DNA from: Clostridium algifaecis
GTDB taxonomy: Bacteria > Bacillota > Clostridia > Clostridiales > Clostridiaceae
Assembly (NCBI RefSeq): GCF_017874415.1
Contig: NZ_JAGGLM010000018.1
Location: 1-48,365, forward strand
Length of the DNA: 48,365 nt
Reading direction: 5' to 3'
A program made the translations under genes and the position numbers. Numbering within the stretch: position 1 is the stretch's first letter; each line of letters starts with the position of its first letter. The notes below the pieces were generated by a model. The model ran no database searches and was not told the origin of the DNA. It was given only the letters and a program-made list of their open reading frames with translations. Below, piece by piece: positions 8,363-15,538 of this stretch.

Positions 8363-11300
8363 ATGACAAAAAAAATGAAAACAATGGATGGAAATGAAGC
8401 AGCAGCCTATGCATCTTATGCTTTTACAGAAGTAGCTGCAATATATCCAATTACACCATCTACTCCTATGGCGGAAGCAGTAGATGAATGGGCGTCAAAA
8501 GGCAAGAAGAATATATTCGGTGATACTGTTAAAGTTACTGAAATGCAGTCTGAGGCGGGTGCTGCAGGTGCTGTACATGGTTCACTTTCAGCAGGTGCGT
8601 TAACTACAACTTATACTGCATCCCAGGGATTGCTTTTAATGATTCCTAATATGTATAAAATAGCAGGAGAGCATCTTCCTGGAGTATTCCATGTAAGTGC
8701 ACGTGCACTGGCAACCCATGCACTTTCCATATTTGGAGATCATCAGGATGTAATGGCCTGCAGGCAGACTGGTTTTGCACTTTTGGCATCGTCTAATGTG
8801 CAGGAAGCTATGGACCTTGGATTTGTAGCTCATCTAAGTGCTATAAAGGCAAGAGTGCCATTTCTACATTTTTTTGATGGATTTAGGACTTCTCATGAAT
8901 ATCAGAAAATACAGGTTATAGATTATGATGATGTAAAAAAGATGGTTGATTATGATGCAATATGCGAATTTAGAAAAAGAGCACTTAATCCTGAACATCC
9001 TACAGTTAAAGGAACGGCTCAAAATCCGGATATATATTTTCAAGGCAGAGAAGTATCAAATAAATTTTATGACATGGTGCCTGATATAGTTGATGGTTAT
9101 ATGAATGATATAAATAGTATAACGGGCAAAAATTACAAACCTTTTGAATACTATGGCGCAAAAGATGCTGAAAACGTAATAGTTGCAATGGGTTCCGTAT
9201 GCGATACCATAGAAGAAACAGTTGATTATTTGGTTGAGAAAGGTGAAAAAGTAGGATGCATAAAAGTTCATCTCTATAGACCATTTTGTGAGAAATATTT
9301 TTTAAATGTACTTCCTGTTACAGTCAAGAAAGTTTCTGTTCTTGATAGAACAAAAGAGCCAGGTTCTGTTGGAGAACCAATGTATCTAGATGTTTGTAAA
9401 ATATTTTATGATAAAGAAAAAAGACCTGAAATATTTGGAGGAAGGTATGGACTTGGTTCAAAAGATACTACACCTTCTAACATATTGTCAGTATTTGAAA
9501 ATATGAAATCAAATACCCCAAAGAAGCGTTTTACAATTGGAATAATAGATGATGTTACAAACATGTCTCTTGCAGAAGGTGAGAGAATTGAAACTACGCC
9601 TAAAGGAACTATAAGCTGCAAATTCTGGGGGCTTGGGTCAGACGGAACGGTAGGTGCAAACAAATCTGCTGTAAAAATAATAGGGGACAATACTGAATTG
9701 TATGCCCAGGCATATTTTTCTTATGACAGCAAAAAATCTGGAGGGACTACCGTATCCCATTTAAGGTTTGGAAAAAGTCCGATAAAATCTCCTTATTTAG
9801 TACATAATGCCGATTACATTGCCTGCCATAATAAATCTTTTATATATAACTATGATATATTATATGGACTTAAAAAGAATGGAACTTTTCTTTTAAACTG
9901 CAATTGGAATGAAGATGAACTGGATGATAATCTTCCTTCCTCTATGAAAAAATACATTGCAGAAAACAATATAAATTTCTATATATTAGATGGAGTTAAA
10001 ATTGCCAGGGAGATAGGCCTTGGTGGAAGAATAAATATGATAATGCAATCAGCATTTTTTAAACTTGCTAAAGTAATTCCAATTGATGATGCAGTTAGGT
10101 ATTTAAAGGATTCTATAGAAAAAACTTATGGAAGAAAAGGCGAGAAAGTAGTTCAAATGAATAGAAAAGCTGTAGATATGGGAATAGATGCAGTCAAAAA
10201 AGTAAATGTTCCGGCAGAGTGGATAAACTGCAATGAAGATAAAAACATTTCCAATAATACACAGGAGCCTGAATTTGTTAAAAAAATTCAGCTGCCAATG
10301 TCAAAGGATAAGGGAGATACACTTCCCGTAAGTGCATTTTTGAATATGCCGGATGGAACTTATCCTGTTGGTACAACAGCTTATGAAAAGAGAGGGATAG
10401 CTGTGACTGTTCCAGAATGGCAAATTGACAAATGCATACAATGTAATCAATGTTCATATGTATGTCCTCATGCAACTATAAGATCTTTCCTTTTAAATGA
10501 ACAAGAAGTTAAAAATTCACCAGATGGTTTCAAGAGCAAAAAAGCGGTTGGAAAGGGACTTGAAAATCTTAATTTTAAAATACAGGTAAGCCCTATGGAC
10601 TGTACTGGATGTGGGAACTGTGCTGATATTTGTCCTGCACCTGGAAAGGCACTTATTATGAAACCATGGGAAGAACAGGTGGATGTCGAGTGTAAAAATT
10701 GGGATTATGCTTTAAGCCTTGAGAAGAAAGAAGATTTGATTGATAGAAATACTTTAAAGGGAAGTCAGTTTGTAACTCCACTTTTGGAATTTAATGGTGC
10801 TTGCCCGGGATGCGGCGAAACTCCATATGTAAAGCTTCTTACACAGTTATTTGGGGAGAGGATGATGATAGCGAATGCTACAGGATGTTCTTCCATATGG
10901 TCTGCCAGTGCACCATCCATTGCTTATACAAAAAATAGCGAAGGAAAAGGACCTTCCTGGGGAAATTCCTTATTTGAAGACAATGCTGAATATGGATATG
11001 GGATGTTTTTAGCTGTAAAACATATGAGAGAAAGAATACGAAGGATTATGCTTTGTTATATTGAAAACTCTAAAGAAAGAAGTGAAGCAGGAAGTGTAAT
11101 AGAGGCATTTAATGAATGGATAAATACTATGGAAGAGGGCAACCTTTCTAAATTGTCATCGAAGAAAGTTATAGATTCAATTTTGTCTTATGGAGATTAC
11201 AAAAATAATGCCATACTAAAAGAAATAATGGATAAAAAAGATTTTTTAGTTAAGAAGTCCCAATGGATATTAGGTGGAGATGGATGGGCTTATGATATTG

Positions 11301-11908
11301 GTTTTGGCGGACTTGATCATGTTATTGCATCAGGAGATGATGTAAATTTATTTGTTATGGATACAGAAGTTTATTCAAACACAGGAGGGCAGTCATCTAA
11401 ATCAACTCAGACTGGTGCGGTTGCAAAATTTGCAGCACAAGGCAAGAAAATTAAAAAGAAGGATCTTGGACTTATGGCCATGAGCTATGGATATGTGTAT
11501 GTAGCACAGATATCACTTGGATCTAATATGAACCATGCACTTAAAGCTATAGCTGAAGCAGAAAGTTATAAAGGTCCATCTCTTATAATAGCGTATGCTC
11601 CATGTATAAATCATGGTATAAAGACTGGCATGGGAACAAGTATAGCTCAAGAGAAAAAAGCAGTAGATGCTGGATACTGGCAGCTCTATAGATTTAATCC
11701 TACATTGAAGCTTGAGGGAAAAAATCCATTTATATTGGATTCTAAAGAACCAAAAACTTCTTTTAGAGATCATATAGAAGGAGAAATAAGATATTCATCT
11801 CTAAAGAAAATATTCCCTCAGAAGGCAGATGAATTATTTAATCTAGCTGAAAAAAATGCCAAGGAAAGATACGAAATATACAAAAAATTATCAGAAATAA
11901 AATATTAA
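8363..11908 (+). CDS. nifJ: pyruvate:ferredoxin (flavodoxin) oxidoreductase
   Basis: A 1181-aa single-chain PFOR, the normal size. It converts pyruvate and CoA to acetyl-CoA and CO2 while reducing ferredoxin. The N-terminal domain has the AIYPITPSTPM motif. Two ferredoxin-type clusters follow, CIQCNQCSYVCPHA (near residue 691) and CTGCGNCADICPAP (near 747). CPGCGETP (near 814) supplies ligands for the third cluster, and GDGWAYDIGFGGLDH with the NTGGQ segment binds thiamine diphosphate and magnesium. I start it at ATG 8363 because GGAGG lies inside the longer upstream reading frame. A terminator follows. Confidence 0.97.
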   Translation: MTKKMKTMDGNEAAAYASYAFTEVAAIYPITPSTPMAEAVDEWASKGKKNIFGDTVKVTEMQSEAGAAGAVHGSLSAGALTTTYTASQGLLLMIPNMYKIAGEHLPGVFHVSARALATHALSIFGDHQDVMACRQTGFALLASSNVQEAMDLGFVAHLSAIKARVPFLHFFDGFRTSHEYQKIQVIDYDDVKKMVDYDAICEFRKRALNPEHPTVKGTAQNPDIYFQGREVSNKFYDMVPDIVDGYMNDINSITGKNYKPFEYYGAKDAENVIVAMGSVCDTIEETVDYLVEKGEKVGCIKVHLYRPFCEKYFLNVLPVTVKKVSVLDRTKEPGSVGEPMYLDVCKIFYDKEKRPEIFGGRYGLGSKDTTPSNILSVFENMKSNTPKKRFTIGIIDDVTNMSLAEGERIETTPKGTISCKFWGLGSDGTVGANKSAVKIIGDNTELYAQAYFSYDSKKSGGTTVSHLRFGKSPIKSPYLVHNADYIACHNKSFIYNYDILYGLKKNGTFLLNCNWNEDELDDNLPSSMKKYIAENNINFYILDGVKIAREIGLGGRINMIMQSAFFKLAKVIPIDDAVRYLKDSIEKTYGRKGEKVVQMNRKAVDMGIDAVKKVNVPAEWINCNEDKNISNNTQEPEFVKKIQLPMSKDKGDTLPVSAFLNMPDGTYPVGTTAYEKRGIAVTVPEWQIDKCIQCNQCSYVCPHATIRSFLLNEQEVKNSPDGFKSKKAVGKGLENLNFKIQVSPMDCTGCGNCADICPAPGKALIMKPWEEQVDVECKNWDYALSLEKKEDLIDRNTLKGSQFVTPLLEFNGACPGCGETPYVKLLTQLFGERMMIANATGCSSIWSASAPSIAYTKNSEGKGPSWGNSLFEDNAEYGYGMFLAVKHMRERIRRIMLCYIENSKERSEAGSVIEAFNEWINTMEEGNLSKLSSKKVIDSILSYGDYKNNAILKEIMDKKDFLVKKSQWILGGDGWAYDIGFGGLDHVIASGDDVNLFVMDTEVYSNTGGQSSKSTQTGAVAKFAAQGKKIKKKDLGLMAMSYGYVYVAQISLGSNMNHALKAIAEAESYKGPSLIIAYAPCINHGIKTGMGTSIAQEKKAVDAGYWQLYRFNPTLKLEGKNPFILDSKEPKTSFRDHIEGEIRYSSLKKIFPQKADELFNLAEKNAKERYEIYKKLSEIKY

Positions 11909-11928
11909 AATAAAAAGTAATAAATAAG

Positions 11929-11980
11929 AAGGACTGTTTCCATATAGAAAGTGATTCCTATAGGAAAATAGTCCTTTTTA
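11929..11980. terminator. terminator after PFOR, probably bidirectional
   Basis: AAGGACT (11929-11935) pairs with AGTCCTT (11970-11976). Further pairing of TTTCC with GGAAA extends the stem, and TTTTT follows on the plus strand. The opposite strand has a T-rich stretch after the same hairpin, so it can also end the small minus-strand gene at 12003. Confidence 0.8.
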
Positions 11981-12002
11981 AAAATAGCATATTTATAATA
12001 TA

Positions 12003-12164
12003 TTATTTTTCATTTTCGTCTACCCAGTCTTTAGCATTGCTTGCTGAAAACTCACCTGTTATAGGTACATTTGTTACGGGCTTTACTTTTTTTATGTTTG
12101 CAAAAGCAGCAGTTTCATGATTCTCAATAGAAATTTTTTTATGAGATTTTTTATTATTTGGCAT
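12003..12164 (-). CDS. DUF3787-family small protein, possible spore surface protein
   Basis: A 53-aa gene, easily missed because of its size. The protein starts MPNNKKSHKKISIENHET, continues with an AAFANI segment and a KPVTNVPI segment, and ends NAKDWVDENEK. This matches small clostridial DUF3787 proteins, some of which are described as spore surface proteins. TAGAGGTGAT lies at good distance before the ATG at 12164. It stands alone, converging on PFOR. The family call is from memory of the motif; the spore link is inferred. Confidence 0.75.
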   Translation of the reverse strand: MPNNKKSHKKISIENHETAAFANIKKVKPVTNVPITGEFSASNAKDWVDENEK

Positions 12165-12334
12165 TTCTATATCACCTCTACATATATTATTTTCAAAAAT
12201 TTTTAATATATGAGTAGAAAATTTATAATAGTTCTGCTATCAATTTATTAATTCAAAAAAATATGGTAAAATTAACTTAGATTTTATTATATTAACTTAA
12301 TTGGTTATGTAAGTAGTTATAGAGGGGTGTTTTT

Positions 12335-12868
12335 TTGGATAGTAGAAGTTTAGATTTAAATGATATATTAAATATTAATTTATTAAAAGAAATACAGAAT
12401 ACATTGAGCAAAGTCACTAAATTTACTTATAGTGCAATAGATTTTAAGGGAAATTCTATAAATGATTGTTATAATATGTGCAAATTTTGCAAAAGAATGA
12501 TAAATACCCCAAAAGGTAGGATTTTATGTCATGCTGCGATTGTAAATGCAGCCATGCAAGCGTCTTCATCACAGAAACCTTATATTTTTATATGTCATGC
12601 AGGTTTATTAGAGGTTGTTTTTCCTATTATTGTAAATGATAATTATGTTGGAGCAATTACATTTGGAAAAGTTAGAACAAAAAATGACAAGCTCAAGCGC
12701 ACCGAAAATTTAAATTGTAATTTTAAATCATGGGTAAAAGATCCTGATTTCTTAAAAGATTTCTGGGATACTCCATATATTGATTATGATAAAGTTGAAG
12801 CTGTGATTTCTTTAATTAATATAATCTTGAACGAATCTGTTATGAAGTCAAAACTTAACTTAATGTGA
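12335..12868 (+). CDS. stand-alone PocR ligand-sensor domain protein
   Basis: A 177-aa protein that is one PocR domain and nothing else. It has the cysteine-bearing CKFCKRM segment, then GRILCHAA, then ICHAGLLEVVFPIIV and the VGAITFGKV segment, which are the hallmarks of the domain. PocR domains usually precede AraC-type DNA-binding or kinase modules and bind small hydrocarbon derivatives such as 1,3-propanediol or benzenoids. Here there is no output domain, so it may act on a partner. The start is TTG 12335 behind AGAGGGGTG. Confidence 0.75.
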   Translation: MDSRSLDLNDILNINLLKEIQNTLSKVTKFTYSAIDFKGNSINDCYNMCKFCKRMINTPKGRILCHAAIVNAAMQASSSQKPYIFICHAGLLEVVFPIIVNDNYVGAITFGKVRTKNDKLKRTENLNCNFKSWVKDPDFLKDFWDTPYIDYDKVEAVISLINIILNESVMKSKLNLM

Positions 12869-12945
12869 TTGGAAGAGTATATAAAGCTAAATAGCAGAAA
12901 AGTACATAAGAATCTGTAAAGATAATGTTAAGATATTCTATAAGA

Positions 12946-12990
12946 TTGAGTGTAGTAAAAAGTTACTTATTTTTATTACACTCAATTTAT
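12946..12990 (+). terminator. long hairpin after the PocR gene
   Basis: A 16-base arm (12946-12961) pairs with 12970-12985 with one G-T pair and an 8-base loop. The following T-rich tract is interrupted. The convergent gene ends at 13019, so the hairpin may serve both strands. Confidence 0.65.
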
Positions 12991-13018
12991 GTTATTTTAC
13001 TTAGAGCATTTTATGCAG

Positions 13019-13663
13019 CTAACCTCCAAGAGTTATATCCTGCTTGTTGTACCAATTTAAAGCATCTAATAAATGGGAAGGCTTGAAATCTGGCCAGTAA
13101 TCATCTACTATGTAGAAATCAGAATAAACTGATTGAACTGGAAGGAACCCACTCAATCTCCTTCTTCCACCCCAGCGTATTATAAGATCAATTCTACTTA
13201 TATCATAGGAATTTAAGTTCGATATAATTGAATTTCTGTTTGATGCACCAGAGTTAGCCATGTTTTTTAAATCCCAATCCCAACCATAGTTGACAAGGAA
13301 GTTAATTTTCATACCACCATTTCCAAAGTTCTTTCTATTAGTATAAGGAAAAAGTTCTTTTGGAAACATAGGCGAATCTGAATTTCCAACTACTAAAAGT
13401 GAAGCATTTTTCTTTGATAATAATTTTACTGCTTTTATACATGCATCAGTAAAAGCTTTTCTTTGCACTTGAGGTCTTTTAGTATTATCAGTTGTAAATC
13501 CGTAATAAGTTAATTCCTGTACTCCTAACTTTTGACAGATATTAAATATTTCCATACCTGGCTTCAGCCCTGATATGTAACCATTTTCTTTACTCATACC
13601 ATTTTTTACTGCCCAACGTCTGTTTCCATCAGGAATTATACCTATATGTTTTGGAATTTTCAT
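13019..13663 (-). CDS. atypical cis-prenyltransferase (UppS-like)
   Basis: A 214-aa member of the undecaprenyl diphosphate synthase family. The catalytic DGNRRWA motif is intact and DDYWPDF stands for the usual C-terminal WPDF block. Other signature positions differ: the usual GHxxG is GYISG, the SxENWxRP motif is TTDNTKRP, and the RTSGExRLSNFLLWQ block is RWGGRRRLSGFLPVQ. It is also shorter than housekeeping UppS (about 240-260 aa). It is probably a paralogue with a different chain length or substrate. GAGGAGG precedes the ATG at 13663. Upstream lies a 10-base tandem repeat. Confidence 0.8.
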   Translation of the reverse strand: MKIPKHIGIIPDGNRRWAVKNGMSKENGYISGLKPGMEIFNICQKLGVQELTYYGFTTDNTKRPQVQRKAFTDACIKAVKLLSKKNASLLVVGNSDSPMFPKELFPYTNRKNFGNGGMKINFLVNYGWDWDLKNMANSGASNRNSIISNLNSYDISRIDLIIRWGGRRRLSGFLPVQSVYSDFYIVDDYWPDFKPSHLLDALNWYNKQDITLGG

Positions 13664-13720
13664 AAGTTAGTCCTCCTCTTTAGTGAATGCTAACTCAAAG
13701 TATTCATTAATATTATATTA

Positions 13721-13760
13721 ACTTTATATTCTATTATATTCTATTATATCCTATTATATC
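13721..13760 (-). repeat. four 10-base tandem repeats carrying -10 boxes
   Basis: Four units lie in a row on the plus strand: ACTTTATATT, CTATTATATT, CTATTATATC and CTATTATATC. Read on the minus strand, toward the cis-prenyltransferase gene, three units contain TATAAT and the fourth contains TATAAA. Repeat number could change the number or spacing of promoters. Confidence 0.8.
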
Positions 13761-13800
13761 AAATTTTAATAAAAAAATTAATGCTGTAATAATTTAATTA

Positions 13801-14649
13801 TTATAGTATACTTGAAAATCCTTCTCCAAGGACTTCGTTTACCTCATTTACAGTGATAAAGGCCCTATCATCAACTTTTACTATATATTCTTTTAATTTA
13901 AGAAATTCTTTCCTGTTGAGTACAGTAGTTATAACTTCATTATCATTATTTTTATAAGCACCTTTGGCATAGTATATGGTTGCACTTCTATCAAGGACAT
14001 CTACTATGTAATTTTTTATATCTGTACCATTAGAGCTTATTATAGCTACGTGTTTGTATGTATTTAAAGTCAAAATGACTCTGTCTATAATTGTAGCATT
14101 TAAAAGTATACCTAAAATTGAATACATACCTTTATCTATTCCAAACACAATGGAGGCTGCTGTAACCACTATAATATCTGGAATAAGTACACATTTTCCT
14201 ATACTTATTTTTGTGTATTTATTTATTATCTTACCTATTATATCTGTTCCACCTGTAGATGCGTTTTTATTGAATACAATTCCCATTCCTGCACCACATA
14301 TGAGTATTCCAAATATCAATTGCATTAAAGTATCCTTGCTGAAGGGCTTTACTACGGGATATACTTTCTGCATTACAAGTATCATGCCCGAAATTGAAAA
14401 ACTACAAAATATAGTTTTTCCGCCAAAAACGGGGCCTATTATTATAATACCAATTATAAAAAGGAATATTTCAACAAACATCATAAATAATCCTATAGGT
14501 ATAGAAGGAAAAATACTATTTACAATTATAGCTGCACCACTTATGCCCCCAGCTGCTATATTGCAGGGGGCAAGAAAAAAATAAGTTCCGAAAGCGACTA
14601 AAAAACAAGCAAATATTAATATTAATATATCATATATATTTTTTTTCAA
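13801..14649 (-). CDS. YitT family membrane protein
   Basis: A 282-aa protein with five to six hydrophobic segments in the first ~200 residues, including FLAPCNIAAGGISGAA and NKNASTGGTDIIGKI, which are typical of the YitT membrane domain. A C-terminal DUF2179 domain follows (around 215-280, with YIVKVDDRAFITV near the end). The family's transport substrate is not established. The start is TTG 14649 behind GGGAGGG. The mRNA has a long leader with a promoter and an internal terminator. Confidence 0.88.
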   Translation of the reverse strand: MKKNIYDILILIFACFLVAFGTYFFLAPCNIAAGGISGAAIIVNSIFPSIPIGLFMMFVEIFLFIIGIIIIGPVFGGKTIFCSFSISGMILVMQKVYPVVKPFSKDTLMQLIFGILICGAGMGIVFNKNASTGGTDIIGKIINKYTKISIGKCVLIPDIIVVTAASIVFGIDKGMYSILGILLNATIIDRVILTLNTYKHVAIISSNGTDIKNYIVDVLDRSATIYYAKGAYKNNDNEVITTVLNRKEFLKLKEYIVKVDDRAFITVNEVNEVLGEGFSSIL

Positions 14650-14715
14650 ACAAAATTCCCTCCCATTTTACAAAATTTATTATATATTAGTTTTTACTAA
14701 ATAATATATGTTAAA

Positions 14716-14813
14716 CTAAAAAAAGCACATAAAATCCAAGTGAAATATTTCTTAGATTTATATATGCTCTCATACATGCAGTTAAAAATGCATGAACGTC
14801 TTTTAACAACTAC
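14716..14813 (-). ncRNA. leader RNA or small RNA upstream of the yitT-like gene
   Basis: A near-consensus promoter (14849-14820) would start RNA near 14813. About 45 bases on, an intrinsic terminator is formed by 14767-14754 pairing with 14736-14724 with one bulge, followed by seven T. Two early hairpins exclude each other: GTTAAAA (14807-14801) with TTTTAAC (14787-14781), or CATGCA (14794-14789) with TGCATG (14780-14775). This resembles an attenuator or riboswitch, or a ~100-nt small RNA. No known class was recognised. Confidence 0.5.
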
Positions 14814-14819
14814 AATCAT

Positions 14820-14849
14820 ATTATATAATCTTAAATATTAATATGTCAA
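14820..14849 (-). promoter_or_regulatory. sigma-A promoter of the yitT leader
   Basis: TTGACA at 14849-14844 and TATAAT at 14825-14820 match consensus exactly, with an 18-base spacer. Confidence 0.8.
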
Positions 14850-14860
14850 TATATCCATAT

Positions 14861-14897
14861 ATAAAACAAATTCACTCCTGTATCATGGAGTGAATTT
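14861..14897 (-). terminator. greA terminator
   Basis: On the minus strand an 11-base arm at 14897-14887 pairs perfectly with 14878-14868 over an 8-base loop, followed by GTTTTAT. It begins three bases after the greA stop codon. Confidence 0.85.
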
Positions 14898-14899
14898 GC

Positions 14900-15364
14900 C
14901 TACAATAATTTTTCAACTTCTACATCATAGTTCCCATCAGGAGATTCTACTGTTGCTTTTTCACCTATTCTCAATTTAAATAGTGCTTTTCCGAGAGGAG
15001 ATTCTATGCTTATTTTCATATTTTTTGCATCTGCTTCTACAGAACTTACAAGCGTAACCTCTTCTGTATCACCTATATCATAAAACTTTACCAATGCAGT
15101 TTTGTTTATATCAAATATGTCTGCATCATCTGAACTTTCTATTATTACAGCATTTTTAAGTTGATTTTCTAATTCCTGTATTCTAGTTTCAGTCATGGAT
15201 TGGTCATCTTTAGCAGCACTATAGTCTGCATTTTCACTAAGATCACCTTGTGCACGGGCAGATTTAAGAGCAGCTTTAATTTCTACTCGTTTAACTGTTT
15301 TTAAATATTCAAGTTCATCTTCTAATTTTTTCTTACCTGATTCTGTTAATATTATGTTCTGCAT
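14900..15364 (-). CDS. greA: transcription elongation factor GreA
   Basis: A 154-aa protein of normal length. The N-terminal coiled coil carries KKLEDELEYLKTVKR and the acidic-tip segment ARAQGDLSENADYSAAK, which enters the RNA polymerase secondary channel. The C-terminal FKBP-like domain includes ISIESPLGKALF. It stimulates transcript cleavage to rescue backtracked polymerase. AGGTGAA precedes the ATG at 15364. It is monocistronic, with its own promoter (15436-15408) and terminator, and is divergent from the next gene. Confidence 0.95.
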   Translation of the reverse strand: MQNIILTESGKKKLEDELEYLKTVKRVEIKAALKSARAQGDLSENADYSAAKDDQSMTETRIQELENQLKNAVIIESSDDADIFDINKTALVKFYDIGDTEEVTLVSSVEADAKNMKISIESPLGKALFKLRIGEKATVESPDGNYDVEVEKLL

Positions 15365-15407
15365 AAAAATTCACCTACTTATATTATCGTACTTTAGTTA
15401 CTATATT

Positions 15408-15436
15408 ATTATAGTATTACTGGTGTAATAATACAA
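15408..15436 (-). promoter_or_regulatory. greA promoter with palindromic spacer
   Basis: TTGTAT (15436-15431) and TATAAT (15413-15408) are 17 bases apart. The spacer itself holds an inverted repeat, TATTAC-tggt-GTAATA (15415-15430), which could be an operator for greA and possibly for the divergent P-loop gene. Confidence 0.6.
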
Positions 15437-15538
15437 GAAATTAATTAAGTAGATTAATTGAATTTGCTGTTAATTTATACTATTATATTTATAATATACA
15501 TTAAAGGGCAAATTAATTGTTTTAGGGGGAGGAGAATT

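Noticed and set aside
14054-14584. 176-codon frame opposite the YitT gene
   Set aside because: Hydrophobic mirror of a membrane protein in an AT-rich genome; no start signal.
14716-14780. A 26-codon frame (MYESIYKSKK...) inside the yitT leader RNA as a leader peptide
   Set aside because: No ribosome binding site, and its sequence is what the terminator arms would give by chance.
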